Below, one piece after another: positions 33,594-41,178 of a stretch of 44,040 nt of DNA. The position numbers and the translations under genes were made by a program. Position 1 is the first letter of the stretch. Every line of letters starts with the position of its first letter. The notes beneath the pieces were generated by a model that saw only the letters and a program-made list of their open reading frames with translations, did no database searches and had not been told where the DNA came from. The DNA comes from Beijerinckiaceae bacterium (lineage in GTDB: Bacteria > Pseudomonadota > Alphaproteobacteria > Rhizobiales > Beijerinckiaceae): positions 1-44,040 of the forward strand of contig CANBNG010000027.1 in the NCBI GenBank assembly GCA_947370975.1, read 5' to 3'.

Positions 33594-34010
33594 CTACAGC
33601 GCCGCGATGATCTTTTCCGCATGCGCCTTCAGCACGTCCATCTGTTCCATCTGGCCTGAATGGCGGCGCAGCGCGATGCCTTCCCAGCGCGGGATGATGT
33701 GGACGTGCAGGTGGAACACGGTCTGTCCGGCGGCTGCACCGTTGAACTGGGTGATGACCACGCCATCCGCGCCCATGCCGGTTTTCACCGCGCGGGCGAC
33801 TTTCTGCACTGTCGCAAACAGGGGTGCGAATGTGGCCGGGTCCGCGTCGAGCAGGTTGGTGGAGGGGGCTTTGGGCAGCACCAGCACATGGCCGTCGGCC
33901 TGGGGCATGATGTCCATGAAGGCGAGCGTGTGCGCGTCCTCATAGACCTTGGTGCAGGGGATTTCACCGCGCAGGATTTTGGCGAAAATATTGGTCTGGT
34001 CGTAGTTCAT
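33594..34010 (-). CDS. HIT family (histidine triad) protein
   Basis: Encodes 138 residues starting MNYDQTNIFAKILRGEIPC, the usual HIT N terminus; the longer reading from 34025 begins inside repeat-adjacent sequence. The catalytic triad is HLHVHIIP near residue 100. Other family blocks: YEDAHTLAFMDIMPQADGHV and LLDADPATFAPLF. Members hydrolyse nucleotide phosphoramidates or dinucleoside polyphosphates in the cytoplasm. It is flanked on both sides by the intergenic repeat. Confidence 0.92.
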   Translation of the reverse strand: MNYDQTNIFAKILRGEIPCTKVYEDAHTLAFMDIMPQADGHVLVLPKAPSTNLLDADPATFAPLFATVQKVARAVKTGMGADGVVITQFNGAAAGQTVFHLHVHIIPRWEGIALRRHSGQMEQMDVLKAHAEKIIAAL

Positions 34011-34025
34011 GCAGAGGCTCCACAA

Positions 34026-34145
34026 CCCTCTCCCTGGGGGAGAGGGTGGCCCTGAAGGGGCCGGGTGAGGGGTTGCGATCTATCTGGCTGCGCCGGTAGC
34101 CCCTCATCAGTCTGCTTCGCAGACCGCTTCTCCCTCCGGGAGAAG
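34026..34145 (+). repeat. Intergenic palindromic repeat, copy 3
   Basis: Same module order as copy 2: CCCTCTCCC/GGGAGAGGG hairpin, GGCCCTGAAGGGGCCGGGTG, AGGGG, a variable 35-nt centre, CCCCTCATCAGTCTGCTTCG, and CTTCTCCCTCCGGGAGAAG. It separates the HIT gene start from the FemAB-like gene stop. Confidence 0.85.
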
Positions 34146-34181
34146 CGGGGCGCCCGGCATCATTACATTGCCATCCTACTC

Positions 34182-35411
34182 TCATCCCTTCCTGAACGGC
34201 ACATGCTCGCCGTAAACTTCGATCTCGGCCTCCACGTGCTGGCGTTCCTGCGTGAGGAAGCCTTCAATCGCGCGGGTCAGGCGGGGGTCGGCGAATTCAT
34301 GCGCTGAGAAGGTCTCAACCGGCTCATAGCCGCGCGCAAGCTTGTGCTCGCCCTGCGCTCCGGCCTCCACGCGGGCAAGTCTGTGCTCGAGCGCGAAATC
34401 GATGGCGCGGTAGTAGCAGAGTTCGAAATGCAGGCAGGGATGATCCTCGATCGTGCCCCAATTGCGCCCGTAGAGCGCATCGTCGCCGATGAAATTGATC
34501 GCGCCCGCGATCCAGCGCCCGGCGCGGCGCGCCATGACGAGGAGGATGCGCTCTGGCATCGATTGGCCGATGGTCGTGAAAAAGGCGCGCGTCAGATAGG
34601 GCGTGCCCCATTTGCGCGAGCCTGTATCGATGTAGAAATCGAAGAACGCTTCCCAATGCTCGTCCTCGATGGCCGCGCCCGTGAGCGCGACAATCTCGAC
34701 GCCAGACGCCAGCGCTTGTTCTCGCTCCTTGCGGATGTTCTTGCGCTTGCGCGATGCCAGCGCTGCAAGGAAGCCGTCGAAATCCGCATAGCCCCGGTTG
34801 AGGAAGTGGAATTGCTTGCCCGTGCGCTTCAGCCAGCCGGCGTCGCCCAGCGCCTCCCATTCGGCTCTTGTGGGAAAGGTGACATGGGTCGAGGAAGCAT
34901 TGGTCTTTTCGCGCAGCGCCGCCAGCCCGGCAATCAGGGTCGTGCGCGCCTCATCCGCGCGCGCTGTATCGGCCACAAGCAGGCGTCGGCCTGTCACCGG
35001 CGTGAAGGGCACGGCGACCTGAAGCTTGGGGTAATAATCCCCGCCCGCGCGCTCATAGGCATCGGCCCAGGCGTGGTCGAAGACATATTCGCCCATCGAG
35101 TTAGACTTCAGATAGGCGGGTGCAGCCGCCAGCAGGGTGCCTGCCTCATCCTCGACAATGAGATGCGTCGGCGCCCAGCCAGCGCGGGCGCGTGCTGATC
35201 CAGAACTTTCAAGCGCAGCAAGAAAGCGGTGACATATGAAGGGGTTGAAGGTCTCTTTCTCAGAAAGAGAATCAGCTGCTTCATCTGTTGATTCAACGCG
35301 GCTGCGCAGCAGGCCTGTCGGGTTCTGCGGATTGGCGCAGGCGTCCCAGGCGGTCGCGTCGATCTCGTCAATCGAGCGGATCGTGCGCAGATGCAGAGGC
35401 GGAGCTGTCAT
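34182..35411 (-). CDS. FemAB/GNAT-like acyltransferase (PF04339-type, DUF482)
   Basis: Encodes 409 residues. Recognised by ESSGSARARAGWAPTHLIVE, AWADAYERAGGDYYPKLQ, FTPVTGRRLLV, HVTFPTRAEWEALG, QFHFLNRGYADFDGFLAALA, SRKRKNIRKEREQA, FYIDTGSRKWGTPYLTRAFF and LYGRNWG, all typical of the peptidoglycan-recognition/FemAB-like family common in alphaproteobacteria. It probably transfers an acyl or aminoacyl group; substrate unknown. Residues about 39-56 are encoded by an AT-rich palindromic segment (35244-35297) with foreign codon use (GAA TCA ACA GAT GAA GCA), giving an acidic insert that interrupts the usual NPF-S/C-H-x-FL start of the domain. The frame is kept. Confidence 0.82.
   Translation of the reverse strand: MTAPPLHLRTIRSIDEIDATAWDACANPQNPTGLLRSRVESTDEAADSLSEKETFNPFICHRFLAALESSGSARARAGWAPTHLIVEDEAGTLLAAAPAYLKSNSMGEYVFDHAWADAYERAGGDYYPKLQVAVPFTPVTGRRLLVADTARADEARTTLIAGLAALREKTNASSTHVTFPTRAEWEALGDAGWLKRTGKQFHFLNRGYADFDGFLAALASRKRKNIRKEREQALASGVEIVALTGAAIEDEHWEAFFDFYIDTGSRKWGTPYLTRAFFTTIGQSMPERILLVMARRAGRWIAGAINFIGDDALYGRNWGTIEDHPCLHFELCYYRAIDFALEHRLARVEAGAQGEHKLARGYEPVETFSAHEFADPRLTRAIEGFLTQERQHVEAEIEVYGEHVPFRKG
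35244..35297. repeat. Palindromic element inserted in frame in the FemAB-like gene
   Basis: Nested inverted repeats: outer GTTGAA (35244-35249) / TTCAAC (35292-35297), a perfect stem TCTCTTTCTCAGAAAGAGA (35252-35270), and GAATCA (35269-35274) / TGATTC (35289-35294). Length 54 bp, a multiple of three. It is AT-rich in a GC-rich gene. Boundaries are approximate; whether other copies exist in the genome cannot be seen here. Confidence 0.55.
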
Positions 35412-35467
35412 GTGTAGCCTTTCGATGGCTCCCTAATGTAGCGCCGCCGCTTCATCCGGCAATGGCC

Positions 35468-36628
35468 CTAGGTGAGCTCGCTGTCATGGCGCGAGAACAG
35501 CGCGGCTGCACCAAGCCCGACTGCGCCGAGCAGCACGCCATTGGCGATCAGCATCGGCGTGAGGCCACCAAGGTGCATGCCAAAGCCGAAGATCACAGGC
35601 CCGATGGCCTGTCCCAGAAAGAAGGAAAAGGCGTGCATGGAAAAGGCCGAGGCGCGGGCCTCCGGCGCCAGCGAGGAGACCTCCGTCTGTACCGAATTAT
35701 GGAGCATGACGAAGCCAAAGCCGAGCAGCGTGAAGAACAGCGCCAGCGCGCCCCAGCCGGGAAGCAGGGCGCAGGCAGCGAGCGCACCGCCGCCGACGAC
35801 GCCACCCCAGGCCATCATGCCGATGCGGGTCAGGCGGCGCATGAGGAAGGTCAGCACAAAGGAATAGAGCAGGCCGCCGATGCCTATGCCGGCAATCACA
35901 AAGCCAGCCTCGCGCGGGCCGCCCAGCCCGGTCGTCTCCAGAATTTCAGCGACGTAAGGCGTGACACCGAAAATCGCGATGGCCTCGAGAAACACCGTGC
36001 CAAAGCACAGCCAGCTTTTGGGATTGGCAAAGACCTGAGCATAGCGGCTGGCCGCATCCGTGAGGCTTGGGCGCGTGCGGTGGGCGCGTTTTGGCTCGGC
36101 CAGTTTCCATGCCGCGCCCAGCGCAGCGGTCAGCGTCACGCAGGCGCCCAGCAGGAAAAACCCGTGCCAGCCGACCGAGACTGCAAACAGGCCGGCGAGC
36201 GAGGAGGCGAAAATCTGGCCGACAAGTGTGGCTGCCAGAAAGCGCGCAATCGCGACCTGCCGTTGGGCTGGCGGGAACAGGTCGCCGATCAGCGCCATGG
36301 CCACCGGCATGGTGCCACCGCCCGCAAGCCCGCCGAGGAAGCGCATGGCGAGCAGGAAATCGAAGGACGGCGAGAACGCGCCCACAATCAGCGAGGCGGT
36401 GAGCACGAACAGGCAAATGGCGAGCAGCCGCCCCTTGCCGAAAGCATCGCCAATCGGCCCCAGAATAGGCTGGCCCAGTGCGAAGGGCAGGGCATAGGCC
36501 GAGGAGACCAGAGCCGCGGTGGCGACAGGCACCGAAAAATCGCGTGCAAGCGAGGTCACCAGCGGGTCCATCGACCGATAGGCCACGGCGCTGGCGAGCC
36601 CGCAGAGACTTATGAGGAAAAGGATCAT
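35468..36628 (-). CDS. MFS transporter (12-TM)
   Basis: Encodes 386 residues with about 12 hydrophobic segments. The MFS signature between TM2 and TM3 is GPIGDAFGKGRLL; TM4-5 region has RFLGGLAGGGTMPVAMALIG and GDLFPPAQRQVAIARFL. The family resembles arabinose-efflux-type DHA transporters. Substrate is unknown. It lies 56 nt from the FemAB-like gene on the same strand, which may make them co-transcribed. The ATG at 36628 is the first in frame and gives a short cytoplasmic N terminus. Confidence 0.9.
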   Translation of the reverse strand: MILFLISLCGLASAVAYRSMDPLVTSLARDFSVPVATAALVSSAYALPFALGQPILGPIGDAFGKGRLLAICLFVLTASLIVGAFSPSFDFLLAMRFLGGLAGGGTMPVAMALIGDLFPPAQRQVAIARFLAATLVGQIFASSLAGLFAVSVGWHGFFLLGACVTLTAALGAAWKLAEPKRAHRTRPSLTDAASRYAQVFANPKSWLCFGTVFLEAIAIFGVTPYVAEILETTGLGGPREAGFVIAGIGIGGLLYSFVLTFLMRRLTRIGMMAWGGVVGGGALAACALLPGWGALALFFTLLGFGFVMLHNSVQTEVSSLAPEARASAFSMHAFSFFLGQAIGPVIFGFGMHLGGLTPMLIANGVLLGAVGLGAAALFSRHDSELT

Positions 36629-36672
36629 GGCCTGCTGCTAGGACATGCGCGGGCGTGTGTCCATGGGTTGCG

Positions 36673-36720
36673 CCCCCTCATCAGTCTGCTCCGCAGACAG
36701 CTTCTCCCCTTGGGGAGAAG
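36673..36720 (+). repeat. Intergenic palindromic repeat, copy 4 (right half only)
   Basis: Only the right half is present: CCCCTCATCAGTCTGCTCCG, CAGACAG, then CTTCTCCCCTTGGGGAGAAG, identical to the right half of copy 2. It lies between the MFS start and the GDPD stop. Confidence 0.85.
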
Positions 36721-36734
36721 CGGTTCGCCTCCCT

Positions 36735-37478
36735 TTAAACCTCGAACCCCTCGAAAATCATCTGGTCGGCAAACTCTCTTGCGCGTTGCCTTTGGGCGGG
36801 TGTGCGCACGGTCCAGGCCAGCACCGGAAGGCCGTGGGCGCGGCAAAGGGATGGGGTGGCGTGGGGCAGGTCGTCGACGCGCCAGGACAGGAAATCGGGG
36901 CGGGTCTGGCTCCAGTGGGTCAGGCTCTCCATGGCGCGGCGTTGCGGGGCGCTCACCCCTTCCCAATAGCCGCCCGCATAGGCGGCTTCCGCCACGAGGC
37001 CGAGCGGCAGATGCGCAATGGCCTGTTCGCGCCGCAAAAAGGCCAGCACGGCGGGATCGAAACTTTTAAGCCCCAGCGCGCCATCATAGGTTGCGGCAAT
37101 GTCAGCGACGCGGCGGGCGAGCGCCATGTCGCCATCAAAAGCGCTTTTGATTTCGCAGATCACCGGCACGGCGGCTGCGACCTTTGCCAGCAATTGCGTC
37201 AAGGTCGGGATAATGTCGCTGCTGCCCGTCAGCGTGAGCGCGCCCAAGGCCTGCGCTGTACGCGCGGCAAGCGGCCCGTGTTCACCTGTCAGGCGGTCGA
37301 GCGTGACATCGTGAAACACCATGGCCTCGCCATCGGCTGACAGCTGCACGTCGCATTCAATCGCATAGCCCCGCGCACAGGCGGCACGCGCCGCGCTGAG
37401 GGAATTTTCAATCCTGCCCGCCGCCCGCTCATGCAGGCCGCGGTGCGCGATGGGGTGCGCGATCAGCCAGCCATACAT
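36735..37478 (-). CDS. Glycerophosphodiester phosphodiesterase family protein
   Basis: Encodes 247 residues of the GDPD TIM barrel: AHRGLHERAAGRIENSLSA (catalytic His-Arg and Glu-Asn), AIECDVQLSADGEAMVFHD (metal-binding Glu-x-Asp and the second catalytic His), LTQLLAKV, ICEIKS (metal Glu), and LAWTVRT near the end. No signal peptide, so a cytoplasmic enzyme turning glycerophosphodiesters into glycerol-3-phosphate and an alcohol. The start overlaps the RidA stop by 1 nt (TGATG), so translation is coupled. Confidence 0.93.
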   Translation of the reverse strand: MYGWLIAHPIAHRGLHERAAGRIENSLSAARAACARGYAIECDVQLSADGEAMVFHDVTLDRLTGEHGPLAARTAQALGALTLTGSSDIIPTLTQLLAKVAAAVPVICEIKSAFDGDMALARRVADIAATYDGALGLKSFDPAVLAFLRREQAIAHLPLGLVAEAAYAGGYWEGVSAPQRRAMESLTHWSQTRPDFLSWRVDDLPHATPSLCRAHGLPVLAWTVRTPAQRQRAREFADQMIFEGFEV

Positions 37479-37948
37479 CAGGCGACCTCGAACATGGCCT
37501 CAAGCTCGACTGTGCTGTCGAGGGGCAATTCGGCCACCCCGATGGTGGTGCGTGCGTGCCGTCCCGCCTCGCCAAACACCGCGACCATGAGATCGGACGC
37601 GCCATTCATCACAGCTGCGAGCGCCGTAAAACCCGGCGTGCAATTGATGAAGCCGCCAAGCCGCACGCAGCGTTTCACCTTGTCGAGGGAACCCAGCGCG
37701 GCTTTCGTCTGCGCCAGCACATTGAGCGCGCAGAGATGGGCCGCCTCGCGCCCGCCCTCGTTGAAGACATCATGCCCGACCTTGCCGCGGTGGCCCTCGC
37801 CAATCGTGCCATCGGGGCCAAAGGCAAGCTGGCCGGAGATGACGAGCAGATGGCCGGTGCGGACATAGGGCATGTAATTGGCCAGTGCTGCCGCCGGTGT
37901 GGGGAGCACGAGACCGAGATCCTTCAGCCGCTGTTCGGCGCTCATCAT
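37478..37948 (-). CDS. RidA family protein
   Basis: Encodes 156 residues (double ATG start) of the YjgF/YER057c/UK114 family: TGHLLVISGQLAF, GREAAHLCALNVLAQTKAAL, VKRCVRLGGFINC, and RTTIGVAELPLDSTVELEA, where the conserved Arg binds the carboxylate of imine substrates. RidA proper deaminates reactive 2-aminoacrylate-type enamines; this longer subgroup (YjgH/Rid6-7 like) may have other substrates. It is the first gene of a coupled pair with GDPD and is divergent from eipB. Confidence 0.9.
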   Translation of the reverse strand: MMSAEQRLKDLGLVLPTPAAALANYMPYVRTGHLLVISGQLAFGPDGTIGEGHRGKVGHDVFNEGGREAAHLCALNVLAQTKAALGSLDKVKRCVRLGGFINCTPGFTALAAVMNGASDLMVAVFGEAGRHARTTIGVAELPLDSTVELEAMFEVA

Positions 37949-38090
37949 CCACTCCTTCGGCCAATAGTTTTGATCGCGTCATCATGGCCGGTTGCGCATG
38001 GGCCGCGAAACCCTATTTTCGACACGTAGGCCGCGCATGGACAAGCGCAGCGGACTTTGAGGCCAGGATTTTTTGCGAAAGCAGCAGGAC

Positions 38091-38927
38091 ATGACATTTT
38101 CGAGCCTCGGATTCCGGCAGGCGGCCAAGCTTCCGCTTCTGGCCCTTTGTCTGGCGAGCCCTGCGGGCGCGCAGACGGCCGCGCCCTTTGTGGCGCATCG
38201 GGCGATTTACGATCTTTCGCTGGCCAAAAGCATTGGCGCTTCCGCGCCAGCCAGCGCGCGCGGGCGCATCGCCTTCGATTTTTCGGGCTCGGCCTGCGAT
38301 GGTTTTGTCACCACCTTCCGGCAGGTGACGGAACTCCAGCCGACCGAGGGCGACAGCCGCACCTCCGACATGCGCTCGACCAGTTTCGAGGATGGCGGGG
38401 CTAAAACCCTGCGCTTCAAGATCGAGACGCTGGTCAACGGCCGCATCACCGAGACCATCGATGGCACCGCGCAGAAGGCTGACGACGGCGAGGCCATGTC
38501 CATCGACCTGCGCGCCCCCAAGCGCGCCAAGCATGATGTCGCTGTCGTGCCGCTGTTCCCGACCGAACAGGCGCGCAAGCTCGTCGCCGCCGCCAAGGAG
38601 GGGCGCACCACCTTTCAGGCCAAGGTCTATGACGGGTCCGACACGGGTGAGAAAATTTACGACACGATGACCGTGATCGGCCCGGCAGCGGCCGCCCCGC
38701 CCGAAGACCCGGCCCTGCGCGAGGGCCCGATGGCAGGCATCGCGCGCTGGCCGGTTGTCGTGAGCTATTTCGAACAGGGTAAACCCGACGGCTCCCCCAA
38801 TTACGTCCTCGCCTTCGATCTCTACGAGAACGGCGTTTCCGGAAATCTGCGGCTCGATTACGGGGACTTCGTCCTGGCCGGAAAGATGAGCAAATTCGAC
38901 CTGCTGCCCGAGAAGATTTGCAAGTAA
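38091..38927 (+). CDS. eipB: EipB family (DUF1849) periplasmic envelope-integrity protein
   Basis: Encodes 278 residues from the ATG at 38091 (AGGA 5 nt upstream). Signal peptide LPLLALCLASPAGAQ, then FVAHRAIYDLSL, RGRIAFDFSGSACDGF, and a C terminus LRLDYGDFVLAGKMSKFDLL with EKICK. Cys69 and Cys277 match the positions of the disulfide known in Brucella EipB, which supports both the family and the start. EipB is a spiral-shaped beta-protein of the periplasm that keeps the cell envelope intact and is conserved in Hyphomicrobiales. It is monocistronic here. Confidence 0.92.
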   Translation: MTFSSLGFRQAAKLPLLALCLASPAGAQTAAPFVAHRAIYDLSLAKSIGASAPASARGRIAFDFSGSACDGFVTTFRQVTELQPTEGDSRTSDMRSTSFEDGGAKTLRFKIETLVNGRITETIDGTAQKADDGEAMSIDLRAPKRAKHDVAVVPLFPTEQARKLVAAAKEGRTTFQAKVYDGSDTGEKIYDTMTVIGPAAAAPPEDPALREGPMAGIARWPVVVSYFEQGKPDGSPNYVLAFDLYENGVSGNLRLDYGDFVLAGKMSKFDLLPEKICK

Positions 38928-38945
38928 CGGGGCGGGAGCGCACTA

Positions 38946-39000
38946 ATCCCTCCCCCTTGTTGGGAGGGCCGACTCGGCGCAGCCGAGCGGGGTGGGGGTC
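38946..39000 (+). repeat. Intergenic palindromic repeat, type B, copy 2
   Basis: CCCTCCCCCTTGTTGGGAGG hairpin, GACTCGGCGCAGCCGAG hairpin, then GGGGTGGGGGTC. It is the same element as the one at 9968-10028, in the opposite orientation. It lies in the convergent gap between eipB and dinB. Confidence 0.75.
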
Positions 39001-39024
39001 TTGCGCACGCGCCCGCCAGCAAGC

Positions 39025-40305
39025 CTAATCCTCGTCGCTTTGTCCAAAGGCGATGCCGCGCACCACGGCTGCGCCGCCGAATTTGGCGCGCAGGTCGTCC
39101 ATGGCTTTTTCGCGTGCCTTGTCGCGTGTGGTGCGTGTGTCGGCGAGGTCGCCGTGGTCGGCGTCTGCGCCCTCGGCCAGTGCGCCTGCGCCCACGCCGA
39201 TGAGGCGGAAGGGCGTGCCATCGGCTTCCTTGAGCAACAGCTCGCGCGCGGCGTCAAAGATGCGGCCTGCCAATTGGGTTGGTTCGTTGAGCGTGCGGGT
39301 GCGGGTGCGCGACTTGAAATCGCCGGTTTTGAGTTTCAGCGTGATCGTCGTGCCCGCCAGCGCGCCGGCCTTGAGGCGTGCGGAGACCTTTTCGCTCAAT
39401 ACATAAAGTGTGCGCGTCAAGGTCTCGATGTCGCGCACATCGGTACTGAAGGTGGTCTCTGACGAAATGCTCTTCGTCTCATGTTCGGCGCTGACCGTGC
39501 GCACATCGATGCCGCGCGACAGCCGCCACAGGCGCGAGCCCTCGCCGCCATAGCGGCGCATCAGATCGCGCTCTTCCGCGCGTTGCAGATCCCCGATCAG
39601 GCGATAGCCATCGCCCTCCAGTTTCTCGCGCATGACAGCGCCCACGCCCCAGAGCATGCCGACCGGTCTGGTGCTCAGAAAATCCACCGCCTCCGCGCGC
39701 CCGATCACCGCAAAGCCGCGCGGCTTGTCGAGATCGGACGCGATTTTTGCCAGAAATTTGCAATAGCTGAGACCCACCGACACGGTAATGCCGAGGCTTG
39801 CCTCGACGTGGCGGGCAAAGCGCGCGAGCACCTTGTCGGCGCTGGCCCCATGCAGGCGCTGCGTGCCGGCAAGATCGAGAAAGGCCTCATCGATGGAGAG
39901 AGGTTCGACAAGCGGTGTGAGTTCGCGCATCAGCGCGCGCACCTGTCCGCCGACCTCGGCATATTTGGCCATATCGGGGCGGACCACCACGGCGTCGGGG
40001 CACGCCTGCAAGGCCTTGAACATCGGCATGGCGGAGCGCACCCCGAAGGTGCGCGCGATATAGCAGCAGGTCGCGACTACGCCGCGCGTGCCGCCTCCGA
40101 CAATGACCGGGCGGTCGCGCAAGTCTGGATTGTCGCGCTTTTCAACCGCCGCATAAAAAGCGTCGCAATCGATATGGGCAAAGGCCAGCGTCGTGCGCTC
40201 GGCATGGTCGATGAGGCGGGGCGAGCCGCAGGCGCGGCATCGGGCGGGCGATCCCGCCGGCAGGTCTTCGGCAAGGCAATCCCGGCAGAGAACCGGGCGG
40301 CTCAA
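39025..40305 (-). CDS. dinB: DNA polymerase IV (Y family) with N-terminal zinc ribbon
   Basis: Encodes 426 residues. Palm catalytic residues are Asp46 in AHIDCDAFYAAVE and Asp139-Glu140 in LSIDEAFLDL. Finger YIARTFGVRSAMPM, thumb HhH WGVGAVMREKLEGDGY, little finger up to about 360. A CxxC...CxxC knuckle (Cys7, 10, 23, 26) precedes the palm, as in several alphaproteobacterial DinB. It performs error-prone lesion bypass, probably with the sliding clamp. The start is a TTG overlapping the upstream TGA (TTGA, 40302-40305), which favours coupled translation over a later start. Confidence 0.93.
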   Translation of the reverse strand: MSRPVLCRDCLAEDLPAGSPARCRACGSPRLIDHAERTTLAFAHIDCDAFYAAVEKRDNPDLRDRPVIVGGGTRGVVATCCYIARTFGVRSAMPMFKALQACPDAVVVRPDMAKYAEVGGQVRALMRELTPLVEPLSIDEAFLDLAGTQRLHGASADKVLARFARHVEASLGITVSVGLSYCKFLAKIASDLDKPRGFAVIGRAEAVDFLSTRPVGMLWGVGAVMREKLEGDGYRLIGDLQRAEERDLMRRYGGEGSRLWRLSRGIDVRTVSAEHETKSISSETTFSTDVRDIETLTRTLYVLSEKVSARLKAGALAGTTITLKLKTGDFKSRTRTRTLNEPTQLAGRIFDAARELLLKEADGTPFRLIGVGAGALAEGADADHGDLADTRTTRDKAREKAMDDLRAKFGGAAVVRGIAFGQSDED

Positions 40306-40661
40306 GGTGTCGCCCAGAGACCAGGGCCCGCCAGCGTCTCGCGCGCGGCCGCGACCGTCTCGGGCGGGTGTCCGGCCATCTGCGCAAAGGTCAGCAACAG
40401 GGATTCGTCGGCCGTGATGTGATCGAGCACGGCGGCAAGGAAGCCCGGTTCCTGCGCGGCGGTGCGAATCGACCCGTGGTCGAGTCCTGTCAGGGCGAGG
40501 AACCGATCGAGCCTTTCGGGCTCGCTGGCGAGATAGGACAGGGCCTCGATGGCAAGGGCGCTGGCCAGCTCCGGATTGACGCCGCTGCTGCGCGATGGCG
40601 CAACCCCTTGTTTTGGCTTCACTATTGGCTTTGGATGCGGGCGGAAAGGGCGATCGGTCAT
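40302..40661 (-). CDS. DUF3572 family protein
   Basis: Encodes 119 residues from the ATG at 40661; longer readings enter the divergent promoter region. Conserved part: ALAIEALSYLASEPERLDRF, LALTGLDHGSIRTAA, EPGFLAAVLDHITADESLLL and a terminal AGP stretch, typical of DUF3572, which is small, helical and of unknown function. The Pro/Lys-rich N-terminal 30 residues look disordered. It is translationally coupled to dinB, as in other Hyphomicrobiales; a link to damage tolerance is a guess from context only. Confidence 0.85.
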   Translation of the reverse strand: MTDRPFRPHPKPIVKPKQGVAPSRSSGVNPELASALAIEALSYLASEPERLDRFLALTGLDHGSIRTAAQEPGFLAAVLDHITADESLLLTFAQMAGHPPETVAAARETLAGPGLWATP

Positions 40662-40794
40662 GAAGTGGTCTTTGTTGCGGCGGATTCTTAATTCAGCAAG
40701 GTTCCGCGAGTAACATATGTCTCGAACGACGCTGTCCCATGCCGGGCTGCGGCCCGGTGGCCGAAGTCTCGCATGCGGAACCCCGGAAAAGCGA

Positions 40795-41166
40795 ATGACC
40801 AAGACTGTCCTGATCGTAGAAGATAACGAGCTCAATATGAAGCTCTTCAACGATCTTCTTGAGGCCCATGGCTACCGGACGGTGCAGACGCGCAGTGGCG
40901 TGGAGGCCGTGGGGCTGGCGCGCACGCACCGGCCCGATCTGATTCTCATGGATATTCAATTGCCCGAAGTGTCGGGCCTTCAGGTGACGCAATGGATCAA
41001 GGATGACGAATCCTTGCGCCATATTCCTGTGATCGCCATCACCGCCTTTGCGATGAAGGGCGATGAGGAAAAGATCCGGCAGGGCGGCTGCGAGGCCTAT
41101 CTGTCCAAACCCATTTCCGTCGTGAAGTTTCTCGAAACAGTCCGTGTTTACATCGGAGACTTGTAA
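40795..41166 (+). CDS. divK: Response regulator DivK
   Basis: Encodes 123 residues, a lone receiver domain: VLIVEDNELNMKLFNDLLEA, phosphoacceptor Asp53 in LILMDIQLPEVSG, the switch Thr in AITAFAMKGDE, and Lys in CEAYLSKPISV. The text is close to Caulobacter DivK, including FNDLLEAHGY. Start chosen at MTKTVLIVED; GGAAAAG is 5-9 nt upstream. DivK is phosphorylated by PleC/DivJ-type kinases and controls CtrA activity and cell polarity. It is followed 12 nt later by pleD, the conserved operon partner. Confidence 0.95.
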   Translation: MTKTVLIVEDNELNMKLFNDLLEAHGYRTVQTRSGVEAVGLARTHRPDLILMDIQLPEVSGLQVTQWIKDDESLRHIPVIAITAFAMKGDEEKIRQGGCEAYLSKPISVVKFLETVRVYIGDL

Positions 41167-41178
41167 GGGGGTTACCCC

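Noticed and set aside
35288..37069. 593-codon plus-strand frame across the acyltransferase, MFS and GDPD genes
   Set aside because: It crosses three recognised minus-strand genes and their spacers, and its sequence is low-complexity Arg/Gln/Gly-rich without a domain.
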